From Zea mays (taxonomy: Eukaryota > Streptophyta > Magnoliopsida > Poales > Poaceae): a DNA stretch of 64,000 bases. Below, in pieces: positions 1-11,665 of this stretch. The position numbers and the translations under genes were made by a program. Numbering within the stretch: position 1 is the stretch's first letter; every line of letters starts with the position of its first letter. Location of the stretch: contig NC_050096.1 of NCBI RefSeq assembly GCF_902167145.1, positions 156,797,825 through 156,861,824 of the forward strand, given 5' to 3'. The notes beneath the pieces are model-generated. The model was not told the DNA's origin and searched no databases. It saw nothing but the letters and a program-made list of their open reading frames with translations.

Positions 1-162
1 GCTAGGGTTAGTGATGGTTTCCTTCGGCATTTCCCAGCTGTCTATCAGTGGCCATATCCTGTAGGCTACATGTTCTTGAACTAAGTCTCTTGTCCCAATA
101 AAAGAGCAAACTATGTTGAAGGCCCTTCGGCATGCTTCGGCTGCCTCATCAATTTCTACCTT
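1..162 (-). pseudogene. Distal part of the antisense ORF of Tat-type element C, cut off by the CACTA insertion
   Basis: Read on the minus strand this piece is open throughout and includes the peptides IDEAAEACRRAFNIVCSF and VAYRIWPLIDSW. Removing the CACTA element and one copy of its CTT duplication joins it in frame to the minus-strand reading that ends at 19775 (peptide FGLQKPK). It is therefore the continuation of the antisense protein of gypsy element C, a long unclassified protein common in grass Tat-lineage retrotransposons. The frame continues off the left edge of the window. Function is unknown. The join is seen directly; the family statement is from memory of such elements. Confidence 0.85.
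160..162. repeat. CTT target-site duplication, left copy
   Basis: CTT here directly precedes CACTACACC and is repeated at 19775-19777 directly after the right end of the element. Three-base duplications are the rule for CACTA transposons. Confidence 0.9.
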
Positions 163-180
163 CACTACACCATGACACAA
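163..180 (+). repeat. CACTA terminal inverted repeat, left
   Basis: CACTACACCATGACACAA. It matches the inverse of 19757-19774 at all 18 positions, after which the two ends diverge. Confidence 0.95.
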
Positions 181-214
181 TATTGCCCACAGAATGTCTG
201 ATGGTAAAACACCT

Positions 215-460
215 AAATAGCGTCGTACAGTCTGTCGGTAAAGAGTTTTGGTGACAGATAATGTGTGTCGGCAAAAGTCCTGTCGGCAATAATCTTTACC
301 AGCAGACATAGATGTATCGACATACTATCTGTCGGCAATGGTTATATTTTTGCCGACAGACATATCTTTACCGTCGGACAGACTTTTGCCGACATATTCT
401 TATGTCGACGGCTTGTGTGTCGCTAAAAGTCTATATGTCGATAGATTGTCTGATGTTATT
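215..460 (+). repeat. CACTA subterminal repeat region, left
   Basis: Many copies of GTCGGYAAA/TGCCGACA-type motifs occur, for example near 231, 270, 288, 332, 352 and 385. In characterised En/Spm elements the subterminal repeats bind the TNPA-type protein and are methylation-sensitive. That role is inferred here from position and motif. Confidence 0.8.
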
Positions 461-1491
461 TCCTATGTGCAGTTAAAAAAAGAATACATGCATACAAATA
501 TATGCTAATGAAACAAATAATAAACTGATTATGATGCACATTGCAGGACAACTTGAATAATATGTAGCTCAGAGTATATGAAATTTGATTACTAAAAGAA
601 TTGCAGGACAACTTGAATAATATGTAGCCCAGAATATATGTTTGGATTCCAACATATATTTGTTTAGAACACGTTTTCTATGATGAACATATAAAAATAA
701 TAGCATACATGTTTCCTAAATTTTGAAGTGATCTTTCAGTTCTATTACATGCAAAAGTATAAAGATTCATCTAGCAAACTAAATTCTCTCCATCGCCTAG
801 GTGTTACGCCAACAACTACCATGCATGCGAGTAATCATTTTTTTCACACTTCAAGCAATCTGATCCTTGCTTCCAGCTCCTCTTCCTACAAAATATTTTG
901 ATAATATGCCAATTACTGTATCAGCAGGTCCATATATAAACTCCCAACAAAAAATACAAACTGAAAGTGCAATAATAAAGGTTTATTAATACATATATTT
1001 ATGTACTGAATGCACATGATTACAAAGAAATAGAACATGAATCATAACTTGAGCGGGTAGAAAATTTATCATAACAAAGGTATCATGGACTGAATCCTAA
1101 ACATCATAACAAAGGCATCATGGACTGAATCGCGGTCATCATAACAACGGCAAGAAACAGACTCCCAATTGAATCATGGACAACAGGAACAAAAATGGAC
1201 TTCTCCAGACATATAAAGAATCTGTTGTTAAATAGACAGACAAAATAGAAACACTGATTCTTGCATAAAGAATCTGTGGACAGATGCATTACTTAATGCA
1301 CAATAGTACCATTCACTCTGTTTTTAATCCAACTCTACACTTATACACAACTATATATGAAGAAAATATTTATCTGCTGCTGTAGAACCTTAGGTCAACG
1401 TTGATTTTTTGTTATGACCCATCTAAAAATACATAACATTAGAAGCTTGTTCCATTAATTACATAAATAAAATACAAGGTTGTAGTATTAC
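461..1491. other. CACTA internal sequence downstream of the TNP1-type gene, no gene seen
   Basis: AT-rich sequence between the last recognised TNP1-type exon and the subterminal repeats. A phrase beginning TTGCAGGACAACTTGAATAA occurs twice, near 542 and 601, a short tandem duplication of about 59 bp. A final short exon and the 3' UTR of the TNP1-type gene could lie here, but I cannot identify them. Confidence 0.4.
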
Positions 1492-4400
1492 CTTATTTGT
1501 TGGCCATGCAACGGGCATAAAAAGAGCATCCCCCATACTCTCTACACCTAAGTATGGTCGTGGCAGAGTACTTTCCCTTTTTAGCACACGAATCACAAAA
1601 ACCTGTGTGAACTCCCTTCCAAGAGGAACATCTCCCACCTTAGTGGTTGGGTCGGTTGAGATAATATTTGCTATTGCAACAGGAACTTCTGATCTCATCA
1701 TAGAATATAATATCACTTCTTTACCAACCTAATAAAATATGCGAAGTAAGATTACAAAGTTCAAATAATGAAACATAAATATGAAGTGATAGATGAGAAA
1801 ATTACAGGATTATCATCTGCATTTTGAGATGATCCATGATTTCTTTGAGGTACCATTGTTGCAATGTCTCGCCTGCGACTTTGCTCTTCAATAGTATTAA
1901 CATCTTCACGATTCCTTAGACGACCCACAGTGCTTGCAACTCGCCTAGTAAGTTGCAAGTCATCTTCAACCATATTTTGTGAATGGTCATTACCATTGTA
2001 ATCATGTGCCACCTCATCTGACCGATGCACCCTTGAATTCTAAAGAAAAATAAAAAGGGAAAAAGTGTTAGTGAGATAAAGGAAACAAGCCTAATTAACA
2101 GGATAGACGGCGAACTGCTCGATATATGCTACACTGACTAAACATATGCAATATTATATCACCTGTCGAGAATTAGACCCATGTTGTGATGGGCTTTCTA
2201 TATGTTTCACCCCTTGAGCTCCTACCATCATTTGATAAATTTGATCCATTTTTTCTTTCATTTGATTCATATCCTGTCTTAAGGCTCTAACCACTTGCTC
2301 AGACTGACTTCGAGCTTGCAATGCCATTTGAAGCTTTGTTGATATTTTCATTTGAGTTCCAGGGGTGCCTACATCTTGTGGAGTTGGTCCTAAGCCTAAA
2401 CCACGAATACGACCTCTTGGTTCTTTCTCTCCAAAAACATGTGCATATAAATCACCATCTTCAATACTTCTGTCCTTCAGTTCTGGGTTCTCAGCAACAG
2501 CTTCTTCAAATTTATTCTTAAGAGGACCACACATATATTATATTTTGTTCACTTATATTTTAATTATTACATAAATAAAAAATATGTGTGTACTCACAAT
2601 GAATATTTCTGCTCCAGTTAGAGGCACAATATCCCCTTCTTTGTTCTTATGCGTGTGTGTTCTAACATATATTTCATCTCTTCTCGCAGGGCGTCCTTGT
2701 TGCTCGGCCTACAAGAAAAAATGATTTGGTCCAGTAATTGACTAGATTTTTCATAAATTAAACTAATGATTATGCAAACTAGTGATTATATTTTTTTACC
2801 AGTTCATGCCCCACACGAGCATAACTCTTGCTGCCTGCTGCATGCGACATAGTCAGCTTTGAACGGTTATCTTTACCTCTGTTTGTACGAACCTACAACA
2901 TAAATATGAATATATCAAAACATTAATACAAATTCATTCATACAATAGTTTAATGAAGGTTTATATCTCAAAAAAGAATTCAAAACAAATCAGCATGTAC
3001 CTCGACTTCTGGAGACATCCAATAAGTTATCAACCACTCCCAATCAGATTCTTTCACCCTTTCATCCCTCTTAGCAATAAGCTCTTCAAAACTCAATGTT
3101 TCATCAAAATATTTGTTCTTTAGGTCAGCCTTAAACTCTCTCCACTTTTTTGCTGCAGATGTTATAACATAATCTTTACCAGATTCATCCACTTCATAGT
3201 ATTCCTGTTTCAACAAAAATGTAGTTGCTTACCAAATCTACTAACAATAGGCTAAGACAAATTATCTCACTAAATCAGATTACCTTCACTTTTGTCCATA
3301 ACTCAAACTTCTTTTTAGAATCAACTAGTCTCCAATCCTCACAAGAAATAGGGATATTTTTCCTAACCAAAGTTCCTATGAAATTACCAAACTCTTTGCT
3401 GTTCCTACCAACTGGTTGTCCATATTCATTAAGGGTAATGCAGATTTTAGGCCCACCACTACTTGAATATATATTCTTCTTCAAGGTTGGGCCCCTTCCT
3501 TTCCTTATATTTTGATGCCCAATAGGTTGCTCTGCTTATTATAGAAGATAAAAAGATGAAAACCTTTGTTCATAACTATTTTCAAAATTGCTACAATAAA
3601 TTTAAAGTTTGTTTGATTTTTACCTTCATCATTGATGGGATTTTCATATTCTTCGTAACTATTTTCAGATTCTTCATCAACAATATCCCTTTCAGTCCTT
3701 GATCGCAAAGTAGGTCCGTTAGTTGAAGCTGCTAATGTCCTTGTCTACACTCAAAGAAATGAAAACATTAAAACTTAAGGTTCAGAAATTAAAGCAGTCA
3801 ACCAATTGCCAGTGAAGCAGCAGAAATTTCAAGCAGTAATATAGCTATAATATAATATAGCTGTAGCATGACAGCAATACACTATACCTGTCTAGCAGGA
3901 CAACAGTAATACTATATTGCAGGACAGCAATACACTATAGTTGTCTAGCAGGACAACAGTAATACTATATTGCAGGTCTTGATGTTGTCGAGACATCTTG
4001 AATTGGCGTGATGAGTCCTGATCATCGGGCTTCTAGGTGCTTGTTCCATGTTGATGTTTCTGTCTCTTCTTTGTTAGATGTGCAGGTCTTGTCTTTTAGA
4101 TTTATCAGGCACCATTATATTGTTAGAGTATGCGAACCCCTGAATTTAGTTATGCTTGGTTTAGGTTTAAGTTTTATTTAGCTGAATTCGAAGGGTGCAC
4201 CTTTGGGTAATATAAAATATAAATATTGTTTTCTGAAGTAAGTAATTTATTTTATATAGGTTTGCAGACTTCAGTTATGCTTGGATGAGATTTAGGTTTT
4301 ATTTAGACGGTTCTTAAGGAAGCTATCATCTTGATGCAATGTGTATAGGTTTCAGCTGATGAATGGGAGCTCAACATCAAATGTTTGAACTGCACAGTTT

Positions 4401-6716
4401 AGTGCCACATGTTTAACATGTCCTGTAGGTTATTATGTTTTTGTGTGTTGAGATGAGTTTCCATTGTTGATCACGTGAAACAAATTTTTTCACTTTGGAA
4501 AGCTTGGTGGTTGTTGCAGAGCAAGCCGGTTCTCAACATGGCTCTCATATTTTGTTTTTCATTTAGTATTATGATGACTTAACATCAAGCACTATCCTGA
4601 ATGCTGAATGTTCCTAACATGATTTATTGAGTGAAGACCAAAGTTTCTTGGTAGTAAAAACAAAATGACTACTGGAAATGATTTATTAATTCTGTAATTT
4701 TCAATAAATATCCTTGAAACTTGGAACTACCTCAGGATTTGTGGATAGCATCAGTTATTTGTTCTTGTTTGTATTGGAAAGTAAAACCAGGATTTCAACC
4801 CTAGGCCAGGCACACATGAGAAGAGTCTTGCCACCTGACTACCTGAGTCCTCATTCAGTTTATCATTGACGTCTTCATTTAGGCTTTAATTCTATCCTTA
4901 CCCCCACAGACATCTTCAGTTATCCCCAACCCCACTGGTCAACAGCAACAACCATTTAATAGTGCATTAGGATATTATTCCAGGTTGCAGGCCAACACTG
5001 AATTTGTTCTTGCTCATACTGTCAAGGGACCAATAGATAAGTATTCACTGCCCACAAAATAGTCCAAAAACCTGGGTATTTTCAATAGAGAGTAAGGCTT
5101 ATAGACCTCAGTTAGGCACATCGACTCTATCTCAATTTATACTACCATATGAAGTAGAACATGGAGATAGGGAACTACTTCAGAATCCTACATCAACACT
5201 AATCACTTGCACCAGCCCTGCTGCCCCATTGCACACCTCCCTGTTTAAGCCTTTGGAACTCACAATTTTATATGGCAACAGACCAATCTCCCTTTTCTAA
5301 AGTTATTCTCTAAACATAGTTCTATCAGGTTGCTTCAAAAATCCCAGGTCAAAATTACCCAGAACAGAAACTACATGGGCTCAAAATGAACCTAGCTCCT
5401 TGAATATTTGTTTCAGTTAACTGAAATAGCCCATAGACAGCCTGACAGAGGAGGTATTGATGCATTTTACTCCAAAGTTTATACAACACCAAGTCCACCT
5501 CACTTTAGGATACTTGTTCCTCATCACTTGGTCTCCAACTTTGTTATATAGTTCCTAATCTAAAACCTGATGGAATGGTCACAAAAGTGTTCCCCAAACT
5601 GACACCACACACTGCAAATTCAGTTTTGAGGCAGCTGAATGAAATTCAGTTTCTGCAACTGAGAGTCCATCTTTGGGCAGTCTTTACACCACTTTGTGTG
5701 TGGGGTCAAGCCCAACTCACTTAAAGGAAGTTGTTCTATAACACATGGTCTTCAAACTTGCTACAGAAACTTCGGTTTAAAACCACCTAGAACAGGCACT
5801 ACACAGCTCCAAAACTGCACTAAATATTGATTTTAGACTTTCAGTTGTGAATAAACTAAGTCACCAACCACCTGACAGTCAAATTTTGAGCAACTGTTAC
5901 TCCAATTTGCTCGTGGATAACAAGTCTGCAATAGAATTAAGTAAGAATCCGATATATCACGACCGGAGCAAGTCCTAGTCGCTGATCCTAGAAATATGGC
6001 GATGAAGGGGGCGACGTGCAACAGGGGAGGTGGACGGCTTCATATAGCCGATGTAATCTTTTTCAGTATTATTAGTATGCAAGACTGAAAACTGCAAAGG
6101 CACATTATATTCTTGGTACATATCAAGCCAATTTGAGGTGGTTTGGAATTGGCATGAAATGAAAGTCTGAACCAAAATGAAAGTCTGAACCTTAAGTTTT
6201 AACTGGCATGGACGACTGAGAATGAAATTACAAGCAGTAATGCTAACTGGTGCTGGTCACTGTTCTTCGTCACTGCTCACTAGTGTTGGTCTAGAGACAA
6301 CAGTACAAGAACTGAAAGTCTGAAACTGAAATATTAAAAACAGTACAAGAAGTAGAGACTGCAGAATGCACAGGTGAATTTATATGCCTATGGCAGAAAA
6401 TTCTAGTTCCTTCTATAATTCTAGTTCCTTCTACAAGAAAGAAAATTCTAGTTCCACATGTATTGAGATAGATTGTGGTACTATTAAATTAAATGTAAAA
6501 AACATGAACTTATTAAATAGGGAAATACATTAACCTTATGTTTCTTATTGGCTCGATGTGATCCATTTGCTTCTTCATTAACCATAGTACTAGGTACATG
6601 GAGATTAAGAGATCTCATCCTCTTCAAATTTTCTTTTATGTTGGCAGCCCTTTGTAGTTCATATTCATTGACCTCCGTTTCTTTACCCATTCCTCTTCCT
6701 CTTACAAACTTTCCTC
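1492..6716 (-). CDS. TNP1-type CACTA protein (plant transposase of the Ptta/En/Spm class), multi-exon
   Basis: Minus-strand exon blocks bounded by plausible GT/AG sites are seen at about 6716-6535, 3739-3624, 3530-3285, 3207-3001, 2893-2801, 2709-2600, 2534-2161, 2040-1807 and 1730-1492. Peptides in order include GMGKETEVNEYELQRAANIK, EFGNFIGTLVRKNIPISCED, SAAKKWREFKADLKNKYFDE, ESDWEWLITYWMSPEVE and RPARRDEIYVRTHTHKN, then a coiled-coil-like stretch (QVVRALRQDMNQMKEKMDQI), and finally PRPYLGVESMGDALFMPVAW. This order is characteristic of the second CACTA gene, whose product helps the transposase by DNA binding at the subterminal repeats (family knowledge). I noticed no internal stop in the exon blocks, unlike the neighbouring TNP2. 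The first and last exons are uncertain. A 2.8-kb intron separates the first two blocks. Confidence 0.75.
3740..6534 (-). other. Large intron-like interval in the TNP1-type gene
   Basis: No coding block is seen in 2.8 kb between two exons of the TNP1-type gene. Near 3885-3977 a phrase beginning CTGTCTAGCAGGACAACAG is tandemly repeated. Long first introns occur in CACTA genes, but this may also contain captured or inserted sequence. I recognise nothing in it. Confidence 0.4.
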
Positions 6717-6888
6717 CTGAATCAAGACATAAAGAGATTACAATCAAGATTCAAGACAAAGAGATTACAACGTAAAATGAAACATTTTTGTGTAAACAGA
6801 TATAAACATATCTTACTTGCTAGGTTGGTTTTCGGCAATCATTATTCCATCTATATCAGTCCTAACACAACTACCACCAATAGATACA

Positions 6889-9800
6889 TTAACTTGTGTG
6901 TGTGTGTGCATCCAAATCTGGCAAGAAAGAACCTATTTCTGTACTATTATCTAGCCTTTCTTCCATATCATACATGTCACGTTGTTTTGACTTTAAAACA
7001 GTAAACCAATCAGCATCAATAGGATCTTGCACATAGTAAACTTGAGTTGCCTGAGATGCAAAAATAAATGGCTCATCTAATTCCTTGTCACCGGTATTGA
7101 ATAAATGCTTGAAGTTGACCATTGTCACCCTAAACTTGTCTATTTTGACCCATTTGTCTCGTACTCGGTTATCAATCCAATCACATTTGAACAATACTAT
7201 TTTTCCCTAGTGATGGTAGTTCAGCTCAAGAATGTCTTTTATAACACCATAATAAGTTTTGCTCATTTATACTGGGTTATTATTGTTTGTCCCATCAAAA
7301 CTTGTTGCATGTGCAACTAGGGCTACACCACTACACTGCACTGACCTACCCACATCATAAGAATGTGTATGGAAATTTATCCCATTTATAGAATAACTAT
7401 CATAAGAATGTGCAACCATGTTAGGCTCCTTAGCTAATATTGTTATCTCCTTAGGTACTTCCTCACTCGTTGTTTCCACCTGATGATATTGAAGATTGTT
7501 ATTGCGCTAAAAAAATAATGTGGAACTATACTCTATATAAACATTTTCCTAGATACTTACATGTGACTTAAACCACTCATGAAAAGTCTCATAGTGTAAA
7601 CGACTGATTGCTCTTTGATTTTGATGACCAGCAGAGTAAAGGTATTCTATATGTTTACTAAACAAACATTATAATTTAGTAATCATGAAATAAATGGATG
7701 ATATTGATTATAAAATATAATGTTCAACTTACTTCAAGTAAGTCTCTATATGGTCATAGTTGAACAAGACATATCTATGTGCTTGAAGCCATGTTTTGTG
7801 GTCTACTGTGACACTACGCTTACCAACCAATCCACGACCTATGTTATGGAAGAAAGGGGTGGTATTGATTAAATCAACATTCAAGCCATCATCATTTCTT
7901 TTTTTCCGGTTAAATCTAGTTTCACCATGTAAAAAGCGAGAACAGAATGTGAGACTCATCAAATAGATAACTTTCTGCAATTGACCCCTCTGGGTGACTC
8001 CTAGTGCGAACATGGCCCTTACATCTCATTAAAAACCTATAACGGAGAAATGGCATATATGTTAAACCTTCCTTTGAGTAAAACTAAGTTTAATTTATTG
8101 CTAAAATATATTAAAATTTACCTCTCCACTGGGTACATATTACGAAATTGAACAGGGCCAGCAATTCTGACTTGAGTAGGGAGATGAACCATTAAGTGTA
8201 CCATAATATCAAAAAAGGATGGCAAGAATATAGTCTCAAGAATGCTTAGAGTCTCAGCTATTTCTGACTCTAGCTTATGCATATCGCTTATACGAATAAC
8301 TGGCGAATAGATTTGCTTGAAAAAATTGCTCACACGAATCAGTGCAGCACTAACTATTTCTAGTAAAATCCTTCTCATAGCAAGTGGGAGTAAATACTGT
8401 ATCAAAACATGGTTATCATGGCTCTTTAGCCCAACAAGCTTCTTCTCCTTCACATCCACATTGTTTCTTATATCTGATGCATATCCATCTGGAAATTTTA
8501 CTCCTTTTAGTACCTCACAAAATAACGTCTTCTCAGACGCACTCATTGTATATGATGCTGGTGGTAAATATAACTTGTCACCTACTGGAATAGGATGAAG
8601 CTCAGTTCGAATGCCTAGGGACTGAAGATCCAAACGATATTTCAAGTTATCCTTGGACTTTCGTTGAATGCCTAGGAGGGTGTTGACAATGTTATCACAC
8701 ACATTCTTCTTGATATGCATGACATCTAAATTATGTCGTAACATTAAATCCTTCCAATATGGAAGCCTAAAAAAATAGACCTCCTTTTCCATATGATAGT
8801 AGGCTCCCCTTCCATCTTTTTTGCTTTCTTTTTATGTTGGCAACCTTTCCCATGCACTGTGTGCATATTCTTTGTTTGCAATAAAACTTCCTCTCCAGAA
8901 AGTGGTCTAGGCGCTGGCCTGTCCTCAACTTTACCATCAAACGAATCTAGATCAAATCTATATGGATGGTTTGGGCCCAGGAATCTACGGTGTCCCATAT
9001 AACAATTTTTTGTACCTTGTTTCAATCGTAGAGAACATGTATATGAGTGGCATTCAATACATGCTACTTCACCTGATGTAGTACATGCTGCAATGTACCC
9101 TAGGCCTGGATAATCAGATATGGTCCATATTATTGCATCACGTAATTGAAAATACTCATGCTTTGTAGAATCGTATGTTCTCACCCCTTCAACAAACATA
9201 TCTAGCAGATCATCAATTATTGGCTCAAAATAAACATCTATATCACTACCAGGAGATCTACGGCCCGGAATGAGCAATGAGATAATGAAATTCGTTTGCT
9301 TCATACACAACCATGGTGCAAAGTTATATGGGATGAGAATAACAGGCCAAATGCTATAGCTAACATTCATGGACCTAAACGGATTAAAACCATCTGTAGC
9401 TAAAGCAAGTCTAATGTTGCGACTGTCAGAAGCAAACACTGGGTGCTTTTGGTCAAAATCCTTCCAGAGAGGTGAATCTGCAGGATGCCTTAGTAATCCA
9501 TCTTGTATATGCTCCTCATCATGCCACCTCATGTCACTTGCTATCTTAGATGACAGAAATAACATCTGAAGCCTTCTTTTTATTGGAAAAAAATAACGAA
9601 GAACTTTGCATGGAACCTTGTGTACACGTTTTCCATTTAAACTTATCCTTTTTGATTTCCAGCGTGACCTTTCACATGTGGGACATGCATCATACTTAGC
9701 ATACTCCTTCCTAAACAAAATACAATCATTTTCACATGCATCAATTTTGATATACCCGAGTCCTAGACACTTAATTACTTTCTTTGCTTCATTGAAATTT

Positions 9801-10464
9801 TTTGGCAATGCCAAGCCATCAGGGAAAGCCTCCATTAGTAGATCTAGTAGCATATCAAAACTTTTATCTGTCCACCCTCCAAGCAATTTCAAGTGAAGAA
9901 TTCTTATTAAGAAATGCAACTTTGAGAACTTCTTACACCCTGGGTATAGCTCTTGGGTATTATCTATCGCTAACTGATTGATGGCTTCTAAATCTACATC
10001 AGTTTCATCTGAACCATCAGATACTTCAAAATCCCCTTTATCATCTAGACCACCAGCTAAGCCATGAACCAAATTGGCTATGTCATCTTCATCTGAATTG
10101 TTTACAACCTCTATATCACTGTAGTCATGACTATTAATAGGCATAGAGTCTCTTTCTCCATGATAAGTCCACCTTTTGTATCCCTCTTGAAAGCCATCAC
10201 ATATCAAGTGCGCACGAACTTCATTTTCATCTTTCCATAGAGAATTAACACATTTTCTACAAGGACATAGAATTCTGTTTCCACCTATAGAATTGCTAAA
10301 TGCAAACTCAATAAATCTAGCTACCCCATCTATGTAGACCTTCATGTGCCTATAAATATTAGGTACAAAAACGATATGTTGGTCAAAGGTGATTACTACA
10401 AAATAATGGTTTATAGTACATTGTCAGAAATATACCTAGGTTCATTCATCCACCTTTTATCCAT
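6889..10464 (-). pseudogene. TNP2-type CACTA transposase, degenerate
   Basis: The start is a short exon at 10464-10436 (MDKRWMNEPR) spliced in frame to an exon from 10349 (MKVYIDGVARFIEFAF), the usual TNP2 beginning, followed by a CPCRKC zinc-type motif. The main exon to about 8770 carries the tnp2 domain (LATDGFNPF, DDLLDMFVEGVRTYD, DYPGLGYIAACTTSGEVAC, CYMGHRRFL). The frame then shifts at a 7-base homopolymer near 8766-8773, where one base appears to be lost, and continues as LPYWKDLMLRHNLDVMHIKK to about 8118. After an intron the C-terminal domains follow (TFCSRFLHGETRFNRK; a DUF4216-like part SINGINFHTHSYD and FKCDWIDNR), with another frameshift near 7960 and an in-frame stop near 7205. 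The protein would catalyse cut-and-paste transposition. This copy cannot make a full product. Confidence 0.85.
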
Positions 10465-11003
10465 GTTGTACCTTAACAAATAGTAAGGTGAAATGTACCC
10501 TTCCTAGCCTCAAAGTAGAGGTGGAAAAAGGGGAATCGTTACAAGTATCAAAGATAAAAGCTAAATTAATTACTTTTTCCCCAGTTTAGATAGTTGTGAT
10601 CAACAGAAGATGAAAAAGTTAAGGCTAGAGATTACCATTAACCAATGGCTATCGTTCAGGCGTTGTGCACCACTAAATTTATCGTCGCCGGCTGTCTGTC
10701 CGCAATACTTGCCAGTAGATTTCTCAACACAAAACTGATCTTTGGCTATGCTCCTTATTCCAATAGATATATGCACCCATACCAGAAAAAGAACATAAAA
10801 ATATTTTCAAATTTGAACTTAAAAATATTTTCAAATAAGGATCAGATAGTTCATGAAGACACATGTCAATGTTTTCTGCACAAAAAACTCTTTAACACTT
10901 TAGTTTGTTGTGCATTCGTACTTTTGTGCCTTAGAATAATATGGATCGATTAGTCGATCAGACATCCTAATCATCCAAGACTCTAGAAACCGACCAACCT
11001 ATA
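10465..11003. other. CACTA sequence upstream of TNP2, no gene seen
   Basis: Non-coding sequence between the TNP2 start and the nested LTR element, presumably 5' UTR or promoter. It resumes at 17802 after the retrotransposon. Confidence 0.5.
10999..11003. repeat. CTATA target-site duplication of element B, left copy
   Basis: CTATA just before the 5' LTR, repeated at 17797-17801 just after the 3' LTR. Confidence 0.92.
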
Positions 11004-11621
11004 TGTTGGGACCATGCTTCGTCGCCGAAGGTCCTGCAGGAAGAAACACCTTCGGCAAAACCTGTTTATACGTAATACCGAAGCTACCGCTCATGAAGCT
11101 TCGATATCACAGCTTATCCGAAGCTGAAGGGTCAAACCGACTTAAAGATGGAATGACTTTTTAGTCCATAAAGGTCTGAGTCATAATTGTAATCTTTTGT
11201 AAGTGGTATGATTCTAATTTCTTACAGGTTGTGTCTTGTGCCTATAAATAGTGAACAGTACTCCTCTACTGTTCACGGAATCCTGTAACTGCTAACGCAT
11301 TACTCTGGAATTATTGTTCTTTGTCAAGGCAAAGGTATAAATGTAACCAAACATCATATTTTAATATCTCAATTTATATTATAAAATGAGTAAATGATGT
11401 TATTCAGTCTTGATATTCTTTAACGTTTTATATATTTCGTTTCGCATTATTTTATTTTTGATTACGAAGGTAGGACCTTCGTAATTTATCATCCATGACC
11501 TTCGTCCGAAGCTCATTAAATCCTCAAGGAAATAATGCTTCAGCGGACGAAGGGCTTTGACATTTAACATTCTATGTTGCCTTGTTCTTAATTCATAGCA
11601 TTTGAGAACAAGTCCCCAACA
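11004..11621 (+). repeat. 5' LTR of element B
   Basis: Begins TGTTGGGACC and ends CCCCAACA. A TATA box (TATAAATA, 11243-11250) marks the likely promoter, with transcription starting about 30 bp further on. The CTTCGG/CCGAAG words are strongly enriched. Confidence 0.93.
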
Positions 11622-11643
11622 TTGGCGCCCACCTCCAGTGAAC
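11622..11643 (+). promoter_or_regulatory. Primer-binding site of element B
   Basis: TTGGCGCCCACC directly after the 5' LTR. The TGGCGCC core fits a site complementary to the CCA end of a tRNA. I do not assign the tRNA species. Confidence 0.6.
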
Positions 11644-11665
11644 TCACTTCCACTTTTTTGAGACA

